Made by a program: the position numbers and the translations under genes
In this document: positions 1 to 6,451 of the stretch, one piece after another
Position numbering within the stretch: the first letter of the stretch is position 1
Layout of the letters: each line of letters begins with the position of its first letter
Notes under the pieces: generated by a model
What the model was told of the DNA's origin: nothing
What the model saw: only the letters and a program-made list of their open reading frames with translations
Database searches by the model: none
Assembly: GCA_002782365.1 (NCBI GenBank)
Contig: PFHP01000004.1
Coordinates: 418-12,910 of the forward strand
Direction of reading: 5' to 3'
Length of the DNA stretch: 12,493 nt
Source of the DNA: Candidatus Kuenenbacteria bacterium CG_4_8_14_3_um_filter_39_15
GTDB lineage: Bacteria; Patescibacteriota; Patescibacteriia; UBA2196; GWA2-42-15

Positions 1-1015
1 ATGCCCAGTGAGCAGCAATTCCCCATTCTGCCTCATCGTCCATCTCGCGGGTTCTGATTTGGAATTCCACAATTCTATTGTCCGAATAGACGGTGGTGTG
101 GAGCGAACGATAGCCATTAGGTTTTGGCTGGGCAATGTAGTCTTTGACTCGGCCGCTCATTGGTTTATAGAGAGAATGCAAAACCCCGAGCACCCGGTAG
201 CATTCATCAACATTTTTAACGATAATTCTAATCGCCACCAAATCATAAATCCTGTCTATGTCCATATCCTTGCGCAAAAGCTTCTGGTACAACGAATAAT
301 AACGTTTTGCCCGGCCATACATATCCATGGGCACAAAACTGACGTTCTCAAACTCTTTTCTCAGTCTTTTTATTTCACGCCTGACGTCGCGCTTATGCTC
401 CTCATATTTTTTCTTTGATACCTCCACTACCCATTTATATTCCTCCGAATAAACATAAGGGAATGCCAAATCTTCCAGCTCGCCCTGCAGTTCGCCCATG
501 CCCAAGCGGTGAGCAATGGGCGCATAAATTTCCAAAGTCTCTTTAGCAATTCTTTGTTGTTTAACGGGCTTGAGAGCATAGAGAGTTTTTAGATTGTGGA
601 TTCTGTCAGCAAATTTAATAAAAATCACTCGGACATCTTCGGCCATCGCGACAAACATTTTGCGCAGATTTTCCGCATAACGTTTAAGACCGCGATACTT
701 AATTGTCCCCAGTTTAGTAATGCCGCTGACTAGATCAGCAATTTCCCCGCCAAATTCTTTTTTTATTTCTTCCAATTTTACTCCGGTATCTTCCGGCACA
801 TCATGTAACATACCGGCAATCACCGTGGGCATATCAATATCCGTAGTCGCTAGTTTAAAGGCCGTTTCCAGGGCATGTTGAATATAGTCTTCTCCAGACA
901 GTCTCTTCTGTCCCTGATGTGCCCGTTCAGCAAACTCATAAGCCAATTCCAACATGGTGGTATCAGCATCAGGGTGTTTGTTTTTTATCACTTCTAAAAT
1001 TCTTTCTAAAGTCAT
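1..1015 (-). CDS. relA/spoT: RelA/SpoT-family (p)ppGpp synthetase/hydrolase, C-terminus cut by window edge
   Basis: Makes and probably degrades the stringent-response alarmone (p)ppGpp in the cytoplasm. I translated the minus strand from ATG at 1013-1015 and found 338 codons without a stop up to the left edge. The N-terminal HD hydrolase domain is intact: H47 in YIQHALE, HDVPEDT at 71-77, and the ENLRKM...AMAEDVRVIFIKFADR block at about 115-138 with D137. The synthetase domain follows, with GRAKRYYS at about 234, IYDLVAIRIIV with D258, PKPNGYRSLHTTVY at 297-310, and VEFQIRT with E317. The sequence stops just after GIAAHW (332-337), so TGS and ACT domains, if present, lie outside. Both catalytic halves look competent, which favours a bifunctional Rel. 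No Shine-Dalgarno precedes the start. It is separated from topA by a terminator and so probably has its own promoter. Family call is secure; RelA versus SpoT naming is not. Confidence 0.95.
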   Translation of the reverse strand, partial: MTLERILEVIKNKHPDADTTMLELAYEFAERAHQGQKRLSGEDYIQHALETAFKLATTDIDMPTVIAGMLHDVPEDTGVKLEEIKKEFGGEIADLVSGITKLGTIKYRGLKRYAENLRKMFVAMAEDVRVIFIKFADRIHNLKTLYALKPVKQQRIAKETLEIYAPIAHRLGMGELQGELEDLAFPYVYSEEYKWVVEVSKKKYEEHKRDVRREIKRLRKEFENVSFVPMDMYGRAKRYYSLYQKLLRKDMDIDRIYDLVAIRIIVKNVDECYRVLGVLHSLYKPMSGRVKDYIAQPKPNGYRSLHTTVYSDNRIVEFQIRTREMDDEAEWGIAAHWA

Positions 1016-1073
1016 AATTTTAATATTATGTTCTTATATCATATACTTTTTTTTACAAAAAATCAAATTAGTC

Positions 1074-1101
1074 ATTATAATTATGTCTAATATTAGCCAA
1101 A
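1074..1101 (-). promoter_or_regulatory. Candidate sigma70-type promoter for the RelA/SpoT gene
   Basis: On the minus strand a perfect TATAAT (1074-1079) lies 16 nt downstream of a weak TTTGGC (1096-1101). This would start transcription about 50 nt before the ATG at 1015. The whole 1016-1180 stretch is very A+T-rich, so chance -10 matches are likely; the -35 is poor. Confidence 0.35.
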
Positions 1102-1182
1102 AATATATTTAATTTGAACTTATCCACCACTTGTATTAGAAACATTTAAAATTTTATGCTATATTTAAATTAATGCTCCTCC

Positions 1183-1232
1183 AAACAAAAAAAATAAAAA
1201 CCCCCAAACCAAACAAACCAAAAAAACCAAAC
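1183..1232. repeat. Low-complexity A/C-rich (G/T on minus strand) tract
   Basis: About 50 nt consist almost only of A and C, in runs such as AAACC, CCCCC and AAACAAACC. Read on the minus strand this is a G/T tract with five runs of two or more G, right after the topA terminator hairpin. It extends the terminator's U-rich tail. The rest of 1016-1182 shows A+T-rich intergenic DNA and no gene. Confidence 0.6.
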
Positions 1233-1299
1233 AAAAAACCACTTCCATTCTTTTGAGCCAATCTCACCCGAGCTTAGTTCAAAAGAGAAGTGGTTTTTT
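1233..1299 (-). terminator. Rho-independent terminator of the dprA-folC-topA operon (probably bidirectional)
   Basis: A 13-bp perfect arm (1233-1245 with 1287-1299, containing CCACTTC/GAAGTGG) continues after a 3-nt bulge into an 8-bp arm (1249-1256 with 1279-1286). On the minus strand it starts 15 nt after the topA stop and is followed by long U-rich runs interrupted by GG. The plus strand also carries T6 at the arm end, so it could block antisense transcription too. Confidence 0.85.
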
Positions 1300-1314
1300 G
1301 GTATTCAAAAATTA

Positions 1315-3543
1315 TTACTTGCATTCCTTATTAGAACATTTTGCCTCGCCTTTGCCGGCATTGACCAGCAGTGAACCGCATTTAGAGCATTTTTCACCGG
1401 TTGGCCTGGACCAGAGCGCGAACTTGCATTGTGGATACTGATCGCAGGCGTAAAAAGTTTTCCTTGACTTGGTTTTTTTAGCCACCAGTTTGCCCTGACG
1501 ACAATTTGGGCAGGCCACTCCGGTATCCTGGTCCAAGGCTTTGGTGTTGCGGCATTTGGGAAACGCGGAGCAGGCGTAAAATTTGCCGAATCTTCCCTGC
1601 CGGATAATCAAAGGCGCTCCGCATTTTTCGCATTTAATATCCGTCATTTCCGGTTCTTTCTTGATTGATGCTGATTTTGTGTCGGCTAACTTGTCCCTTT
1701 GTCCGTCGCCGTTTAGTTTTTTTGTGTTGCGGCAGTTTGGAAATCCAGTGCAGGCAAAAAATTTTCCATAGCGGCTTGTTTTAATTACCATTGGCTTGCC
1801 ACATTTTTCGCACAGCTTGTCAGTCTTTTCGTTTATCAGGTCGCGCTTATTGATCTCCATATATTTTTTTTCCAGATTGTCGGCAAAAGGCTTGTAGAAT
1901 TGGTTTAATACCGGCACCCATTTTTTTTCGCCCTTGGCAATGTCGTCAAGATCGTTTTCCATGTCTGCCGTAAATTTATAATCCACTATTACGGGAAAAT
2001 GATCAGTCAGCAGATCAGTCACTATAAAAGCGATATCCTGTGGTATAAATTTTCCCTGATCGCGTTTGATATAGTTGCGTTCCTGTATGGTGGAAATAAT
2101 CGGCGCGTAAGTTGAAGGCCGGCCGATGCCAAGTTCTTCCAGTTTTTTTACCAGACTGGCGTCATTGTATCTGGCTGGCGGTTCGGTAAAATGTTGTTTG
2201 GGCGAGAGTTTAATAAGATCAACCCGTTCGTTTTCTTTAAGTTCGGGCAGGAGATTATCCTTCATATTATTGCCATACACTGCCATAAAACCATTGAATT
2301 GTATGGTTGATCCGGTTGCCTTAAAAATACAGCTGTTCGCTTTTATTTCCGCTGAAGTTCCGAGTATTATTGCCGGGTTCATCTGGCTGGCAACGGCGCG
2401 TTTCCAAATAAGTTCATAGAGTCTGTACTGTTTGTCATCAAGATACTCTTTTACTTCTTCGGGCTTAAGGTTCGCGTCTGTTGGACGAATGGCTTCATGC
2501 GCTTCTTGGGCTGATTTTGATGCCGTCTTATATTTTGGCGCGCTTGCCGGCAGAAAATCAGCGCCATAATCTTGGCTGATAAGTGTTCTGGCCGACTCCA
2601 CAAATGATTCGGCCAAGTTGACCGAATCCGTTCTCATATAAGTGATTAGGCCGGTGGAATCTTTGCCGAGTTTTACGCCTTCATAGAGCGCTTGAGCCAG
2701 ATACATTGTCTGTTTGGCAGAAAAGCCGAGCTTATTATAGGCATCTTGCTGGAGACTGGAAGTGGTGAATGGTGGCAAAGGATTTCTATAATTTTTTTTA
2801 GTTGCGAGAGATTCTATAATATACTCCGTGCCGTTAAGTTTTGCTAGTACACTCTCCACGCCTTTTTTGTTTTTAAGTCCTAATTTTTCAAGTTTTTTGC
2901 CGTCAATTTTATAGAGCATGGCTTCAAATTTCTGCCCTTCAAAATTGAGAATCGCTTTTAGACTCCAGTATTCTTCCGACTTAAAGTCTTTTATTTCTCT
3001 TTCCCGCTCAACGATCAGCCTGACGGTCACTGATTGCACCCGCCCTGCCGAAAGCCCTTTGGCCACTTTTTTCCAGAGAAAAGGTGACAGTTTATAACCT
3101 ACCAGGCGATCTAAAATTCTTCTTGTCTGTTGAGCATCAACTAAATTTTGATCCAAATCCCTTGGATTTTTTAACGCTGCCAAAATGGCGTTCTTGGTAA
3201 TTTCATGAAAAACAATTCTTTTATATGGCAGTTTAGTCTTATGGTTGTTTAACAGTGTTAAAAGATGCCAGGAAATCGCCTCACCCTCCCTGTCCTCATC
3301 AGTCGCGAAGTAAACCATCTCTGATTTACTGGCTGCTTTTTTTAAATCATCCACCAGCTGTTTTTTATCCGCCGCCACCACATATTTTGGTTCAAAATTA
3401 TGTTCAATATCTACCCCTAAATCACGTTCGGGCAAATCTCGTAAATGCCCATACGAAGACATGATCTTGTAATTTTTATCCAAGAACTTGGTAATAGTTT
3501 TGGCTTTAGTGGGGGATTCCACAATCACCAGATTTTTTGACAT
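1315..3543 (-). CDS. topA: DNA topoisomerase I (type IA)
   Basis: Relaxes negatively supercoiled DNA by single-strand cleavage and passage through a 5'-phosphotyrosine. The 742-residue protein starts with the TOPRIM domain (IVESPTKAKTI with E9; DEDREGE at 82-88, metal-binding D82/D84/E86). It has SAGRVQSVTVRL at about 165, and the catalytic tyrosine Y302 in TYMRTDSVNL. GIGRPSTYAPIISTIQERNYI-type core sequence runs from about 473. Four Cys4 zinc ribbons end the protein: C578/581/598/604, C638/641/658/664, C678/681/700/706, and a shorter last one C719/722/736/741. Length is normal for the family. Last gene of a tight operon, 7 nt after folC, without an obvious Shine-Dalgarno. A 13-bp terminator follows. 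All key residues are present. Confidence 0.98.
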   Translation of the reverse strand: MSKNLVIVESPTKAKTITKFLDKNYKIMSSYGHLRDLPERDLGVDIEHNFEPKYVVAADKKQLVDDLKKAASKSEMVYFATDEDREGEAISWHLLTLLNNHKTKLPYKRIVFHEITKNAILAALKNPRDLDQNLVDAQQTRRILDRLVGYKLSPFLWKKVAKGLSAGRVQSVTVRLIVEREREIKDFKSEEYWSLKAILNFEGQKFEAMLYKIDGKKLEKLGLKNKKGVESVLAKLNGTEYIIESLATKKNYRNPLPPFTTSSLQQDAYNKLGFSAKQTMYLAQALYEGVKLGKDSTGLITYMRTDSVNLAESFVESARTLISQDYGADFLPASAPKYKTASKSAQEAHEAIRPTDANLKPEEVKEYLDDKQYRLYELIWKRAVASQMNPAIILGTSAEIKANSCIFKATGSTIQFNGFMAVYGNNMKDNLLPELKENERVDLIKLSPKQHFTEPPARYNDASLVKKLEELGIGRPSTYAPIISTIQERNYIKRDQGKFIPQDIAFIVTDLLTDHFPVIVDYKFTADMENDLDDIAKGEKKWVPVLNQFYKPFADNLEKKYMEINKRDLINEKTDKLCEKCGKPMVIKTSRYGKFFACTGFPNCRNTKKLNGDGQRDKLADTKSASIKKEPEMTDIKCEKCGAPLIIRQGRFGKFYACSAFPKCRNTKALDQDTGVACPNCRQGKLVAKKTKSRKTFYACDQYPQCKFALWSRPTGEKCSKCGSLLVNAGKGEAKCSNKECK

Positions 3544-3550
3544 TGTTTTG

Positions 3551-4813
3551 TTAAGAATTAATTTTTAAAATTTTTTTTTCACTTATCCATTTTTGTCTTA
3601 ATTCTCCAGTCAAATAAAACGAGCCTGTAATTAAAATTAAATCGTTTTGTCTGGCTTTTTTTATTGCCTGATCCAATGCCATCCATGGGTCTACATAGAT
3701 AGATATGTTCTTTTTATGAGCACTTGAAAATAAATTATACATCATTTTCAAATCCGCGCAAGTTCTTGCTGCTACTAAATGATGAGCCAGGTAGATGGCA
3801 GAGCCTTGGGGCAATTCCTTATTTATCATCTTTAGAATCTTTCTCACGTTTTTATTCTCATTTAAAGTGAAGATTAAAAATAGTTTGTTGAATTTCAATT
3901 TTTTCAAATTGGCAAAAGTTGATTTAAGTTTATCATAATTATGCGCGCCGTCCAAGACGACCAGCGGTTTTTTCTGCATCAGCTCAAAGCGGCAGGAGAG
4001 TTTAGTTTTTTCAATACCACGTTCCATAATATTTTTTTTAATGTCCAGGATGCTAGCCATCTCTCTGGCCAGTTGCCTGTTATTTTCCCAAACCTCATCA
4101 GTAATATTTGCCACCGGCCGATACTCGCACCCCCTATTTTTGCATATCTTGTGGAATATCTTAAGTATTTTAGGTCTTTTTTCCGTGGTAACAAAAATAG
4201 AACCTTTTTTAATTATGCCGGCTTTAGCCCTGGCAATTTTTTCCAGGCTGCTGCCTAAAATGTGAGTATGGTCATAGCCAATGTTGGTAATGGCAGCCAG
4301 TTTGGGCGCCGGAATTATATTGGTCGCGTCAAACTCACCTCCGCAGCCAACTTCCAGCACCAGATACTCGCATTTTTTCTTTTGAAAGTATAGCAAGGCT
4401 AAAGCAAAAAATATTTCAAAATAGCTTGGCGGGCCGAATTTAGACTGCCTAGACATCTGATTTATCACCGGCTTTATTTTTTCCACCAAATCAGAGAAAA
4501 TATCCGGCGCGATATATTTGTCACTCACTTTTATTCTTTCAATTGAAGTTGTGGGATGCGGGGAATAAAATGAACCGACTTTTTTTCCAGCTTCATTTAA
4601 AATTGAATGCACCATGGCGGTGACCGAACCTTTGCCAGCAGTGCCGGTAATATGAATCAATTTAAATTGGTTTAAATTTATTTTCAATTTTTTGATCAAT
4701 TCTTCAGTGCGACGTAAATAAAAATCGCGCCCTTTTTCTCGCATATATTCAGCCCGGCTAATATTAGCCAGTGATTCTAAATATTTAACTGTTTGATAGT
4801 ATTTTTTAAACAT
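3551..4813 (-). CDS. folC: Folylpolyglutamate synthase / dihydrofolate synthase-like Mur ligase
   Basis: Adds glutamate to folates (or to dihydropteroate) using ATP; cytoplasmic. At 420 residues it has the usual FolC length. Visible signatures are the P-loop HITGTAGKGSV (GTAGKGS at 57-63), SPH...ERIKV at 84-96, EVGCGGEFDATNII at about 154-167, ITNIGYDHTHILG at about 175-187, AKAGIIKKG, LDGAHN (288-292), and the C-terminal ITGSFYLTGEL at 395-405. The P-loop carries Ala where FolC usually has Asn (GTNGKGS); this is a conservative departure and lysine K61 is kept. The gene sits 8 nt after dprA and 7 nt before topA, so it is certainly cotranscribed. A weak AGGAAG lies inside the end of dprA, 12 nt before the ATG. 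No other folate gene is in the window, so whether the substrate is made or scavenged cannot be told. Confidence 0.93.
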   Translation of the reverse strand: MFKKYYQTVKYLESLANISRAEYMREKGRDFYLRRTEELIKKLKINLNQFKLIHITGTAGKGSVTAMVHSILNEAGKKVGSFYSPHPTTSIERIKVSDKYIAPDIFSDLVEKIKPVINQMSRQSKFGPPSYFEIFFALALLYFQKKKCEYLVLEVGCGGEFDATNIIPAPKLAAITNIGYDHTHILGSSLEKIARAKAGIIKKGSIFVTTEKRPKILKIFHKICKNRGCEYRPVANITDEVWENNRQLAREMASILDIKKNIMERGIEKTKLSCRFELMQKKPLVVLDGAHNYDKLKSTFANLKKLKFNKLFLIFTLNENKNVRKILKMINKELPQGSAIYLAHHLVAARTCADLKMMYNLFSSAHKKNISIYVDPWMALDQAIKKARQNDLILITGSFYLTGELRQKWISEKKILKINS

Positions 4814-4821
4814 TTATTTTT

Positions 4822-5922
4822 TTATCTTCCTAAGATATACATCTGATTGCCTAAATTTTTCACTTTGCCTCTCATTTCCATTAAGACTAACGTACTATTG
4901 ACCACGGCCGTGTCAAGTGAAGAGCTTTTAATCAACTCATTGATATGGACTGGCTCGCCTGATAAAAATTCAAGCAAAATTTCCTCTTCTTTAGAATCAG
5001 CCACTATTTTTCTGTTACTCACAAAATCTTTTATCTGGCTTAAATCTAAAACCTCCAGCACATCAGCCGCCGAAGTTATGAGCTTGGCTCCCAGTTTAAT
5101 TAGGTTGTTTGTCCCGCTGGCATTAAGGCTGTTGATATTACCGGGCACTGCTAAAACATCACGGTTAAATTCAAGCGCATACTTGGCAGTAATTAGTGCG
5201 CCAGAATGTTCTGGCGCTTCAAGCACCAGCGTGGCTACAGCCAGCCCGGCAATTATTCTGTTTCTTTGCGGGAAGTGCCCTTTTAAAGGGATTGTTTCCG
5301 GCGGGTATTCACTTAATAAGAGCCCATTATTACCGCAGATTCTGTCAGCCAGATACCTGTTTTTAGAAGGATATATATTTTCCCTGAATAGTCCAGAACC
5401 AAGCACGGCGATTGTTCTGCCACCATGGGTGAGAGTTGTTTCATGAACTAAGCCGTCAATGCCTAAAGCTAAACCAGAGACGATAGTTATCTCTTGGCTG
5501 GCTAGTTCGCCAATGATTTTTTCAGTTACTTGCTTGCCATAGCTTGAATATTTTCTGGTGCCGACCGCGCTAATGGCAAATTCATCACCGGCGCTTTCCA
5601 AATTTCCTTTATAATAAAGAATCGCTGGCGGATCATAAATTTCAGACAGGAGTTTTGGATACTCTTTATCCAAGACAGTCACCGTCTCAATTTTTTCTCT
5701 GATCAGTTTTTCAATTTCCTGATCAAGATTAATGTCTTTCCTTTCCTCAATAATATTTTGCGCCACGCTCTCTTCCAGTCCCGCCTGCTTAAATTCATTA
5801 AAATCAGCAGTCCAGGCGGACTTCATTGAGTCAAAATAGTTATAAAGTTTTTTAAACCTTTGCGCTCCCAGGCCGTGGATTTTAGACAGCCCCAGCCAGT
5901 ATTTTTTGTCGTTATTTTCCAT
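4822..5922 (-). CDS. dprA: DNA processing protein DprA/Smf
   Basis: Binds incoming single-stranded DNA during natural transformation and loads RecA; cytoplasmic. The 366-residue protein has an N-terminal helix-hairpin-helix/SAM-like region (about 10-45, IHGLGAQRFKKLYNYF). Its Rossmann core follows: YPKLLSEIYDPPAILYYKG at 88-106, AVGTRKYSSYGK at 119-130, SGLALGIDGLVH at 149-160, GHFPQRNRIIAGL at 215-227, then APEHSGALITAKYALE and VPGNI. A C-terminal winged-helix (DprA_WH) lies at about 310-366. Length and domain order are canonical. It heads the dprA-folC-topA operon. The start has no Shine-Dalgarno and a TATACT hexamer lies only 6 nt upstream, which suggests a leaderless mRNA. DprA-topA linkage is common in bacteria, which supports the operon reading. 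Confidence 0.97.
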   Translation of the reverse strand: MENNDKKYWLGLSKIHGLGAQRFKKLYNYFDSMKSAWTADFNEFKQAGLEESVAQNIIEERKDINLDQEIEKLIREKIETVTVLDKEYPKLLSEIYDPPAILYYKGNLESAGDEFAISAVGTRKYSSYGKQVTEKIIGELASQEITIVSGLALGIDGLVHETTLTHGGRTIAVLGSGLFRENIYPSKNRYLADRICGNNGLLLSEYPPETIPLKGHFPQRNRIIAGLAVATLVLEAPEHSGALITAKYALEFNRDVLAVPGNINSLNASGTNNLIKLGAKLITSAADVLEVLDLSQIKDFVSNRKIVADSKEEEILLEFLSGEPVHINELIKSSSLDTAVVNSTLVLMEMRGKVKNLGNQMYILGR

Positions 5923-5928
5923 GGTGGT

Positions 5929-5957
5929 AGTATAATAAGTATTTTTATCATAGCATT
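5929..5957 (-). promoter_or_regulatory. Candidate leaderless promoter for the dprA operon
   Basis: On the minus strand TATACT (5929-5934) ends 6 nt before the dprA ATG, so the expected start of transcription falls on or next to the A of the start codon. The -35 region at 17 nt spacing (5952-5957, AATGCT) is poor. The very short distance and the absence of any Shine-Dalgarno are the main evidence. Confidence 0.4.
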
Positions 5958-5979
5958 AAGTAAATTTTTAGACAATTTA

Positions 5980-5991
5980 AAATATATAGGG
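5980..5991. repeat. 12-bp direct repeat, left copy (flanks the palindrome region)
   Basis: AAATATATAGGG at 5980-5991 recurs exactly, in the same orientation, at 6360-6371. The two copies bracket about 370 bp that contain the palindrome cluster and several terminator-like hairpins but no gene. This could be a target-site duplication or a duplicated AT-rich promoter piece. The motif is A+T-rich, so chance is possible. Confidence 0.6.
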
Positions 5992-6011
5992 CTTATGCAT
6001 TTGCCAATTTT

Positions 6012-6161
6012 CCTCCCTTCAGATGAGGGGAGGTGGCGAGCGAAGCGAGCCAGAGGGGTGTTGAATTCGTAATTCAACACCACTCCCTTCCCGTTTAAAA
6101 GATAATCAATCTTTTAAACTCATCTGAGTTAGAAGCTCACGGTGTGAGCTTCTAACGGGAG
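6012..6161. repeat. Composite palindromic element with nested long-range pairing
   Basis: Consecutive inverted repeats fill 150 bp. They are 6012-6020/6025-6033 (9 bp, one G-U), 6034-6037/6049-6052 with a GC inner pair and GAA loop, 6057-6067/6071-6081 (11 bp, loop CGT), 6093-6103/6109-6119 (11 bp, loop 5 nt), and 6128-6140/6144-6156 (13 bp, loop GGT). The spacers are also complementary: 6013-6017 CTCCC with 6157-6161 GGGAG, 6019-6027 with 6119-6127 (9 bp), and 6028-6032 GGGAG with 6083-6087 CTCCC. All can coexist as one branched fold if the first hairpin opens. The GAGGGGAGGTGGCGAGC...GAGGGGTG part resembles interspersed palindromic repeats seen in many bacterial genomes. A REP/MITE-like mobile element is the best guess. 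A frame that reads through it into the start of dprA is spurious. Confidence 0.7.
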
Positions 6162-6246
6162 AAAAAAGGAACAAACACGAAAGTCCCGAATTTAGCATAT
6201 GAAATTGCCATATAGGTGGCTATTTTTTCTCTCCTCATTTGATGAG
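6157..6246 (+). other. Hairpin-rich tail of the palindromic element, with a plus-strand terminator-like end
   Basis: GGGAGAAAAAA (6157-6167) can pair with TTTTTTCTCTC (6223-6233; 11 bp with one G-U), enclosing 55 nt with only weak structure. Inside, GCCA/TGGC (6207-6210 with 6217-6220) sits just before a T6 run, like a weak intrinsic terminator. CTCAT/ATGAG (6234-6238 with 6242-6246) closes the region and resembles the CAGATGAG hairpin at the left end, as if the element had related ends. No open frame with coding character is present here. Confidence 0.4.
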
Positions 6247-6286
6247 TAATGATAATTAATTTTTTAATCTGATTTAAGCCAATTTA

Positions 6287-6327
6287 AGCCAAAATTATCT
6301 TGGCTGATTTTAGCCATTTTTTGTTTT
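6287..6327 (+). terminator. Intrinsic terminator with competing upstream hairpin (attenuator-like)
   Basis: TGGCT/AGCCA (6301-6305 with 6312-6316, loop GATTTT) is followed by TTTTTTGTTTT, a plausible plus-strand terminator. The same TTGGCT (6300-6305) can instead pair with AGCCAA at 6287-6292, which would break the terminator. A further AAGCCAA stands at 6276-6282. The two folds exclude each other, as in attenuators. No leader peptide or known riboswitch is recognised. Confidence 0.45.
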
Positions 6328-6354
6328 AGGCACACACTTCTGTCGGTTTATTAA

Positions 6355-6384
6355 TTGTTAAATATATAGGGATTCTTTTAATAA
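6355..6384 (+). promoter_or_regulatory. Candidate promoter of the orphan membrane protein gene
   Basis: TTGTTA (6355-6360), 18 nt, TAATAA (6379-6384). It overlaps the right copy of the 12-bp repeat and lies downstream of the terminator at 6301-6327, so the next gene would have an independent start about 60 nt upstream of its ATG. Weak match in A+T-rich DNA. Confidence 0.35.
6360..6371. repeat. 12-bp direct repeat, right copy
   Basis: Exact second copy of AAATATATAGGG (first at 5980-5991), same orientation, marking the right side of the non-coding palindrome region. Confidence 0.6.
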
Positions 6385-6414
6385 TTGGGAATGTGGATAG
6401 TTCAAATAAAAACA

Positions 6415-6440
6415 GCCACTAATGGTGGCAAAAAAGGAGG
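6415..6440 (+). promoter_or_regulatory. Hairpin plus strong Shine-Dalgarno before the orphan membrane protein
   Basis: AAGGAGG at 6434-6440, 11 nt before ATG 6452, is an almost perfect anti-16S match and the only one in the window. It decides the start at 6452 over the in-frame ATG at 6422. Just upstream, GCCAC/GTGGC (6415-6419 with 6425-6429) forms a 5-bp hairpin whose loop holds that rejected ATG. On the minus strand the same hairpin is followed by TGTTTTT and could act as a terminator. Confidence 0.75.
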
Positions 6441-6451
6441 AGAATAGTAAC

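Noticed and set aside
8..418. 136-codon plus-strand open frame
   Set aside because: It lies antisense within the RelA/SpoT synthetase domain, whose minus-strand motifs are unmistakable.
1120..1128. DnaA box cluster / replication origin
   Set aside because: Only two isolated one-mismatch boxes more than 5 kb apart, with no dnaA, dnaN or unwinding region beside them.
4847..5446. 199-codon plus-strand open frame opposite dprA
   Set aside because: Antisense shadow of the DprA Rossmann and winged-helix coding sequence; no domain or start signal of its own.
5823..6083. 86-codon minus-strand frame joining the palindromic element to the start of dprA
   Set aside because: Overlaps the DprA N-terminus in another frame, and its upstream part is a translation of palindromic repeat DNA.
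6057..6156. CRISPR array
   Set aside because: The hairpin stems differ in sequence from each other and there is no repeated unit with unique spacers.
6093..6230. Retron ncRNA, tmRNA or RNase P RNA
   Set aside because: No reverse transcriptase is nearby and no conserved core of these RNAs is recognisable; only the hairpin density suggested it.
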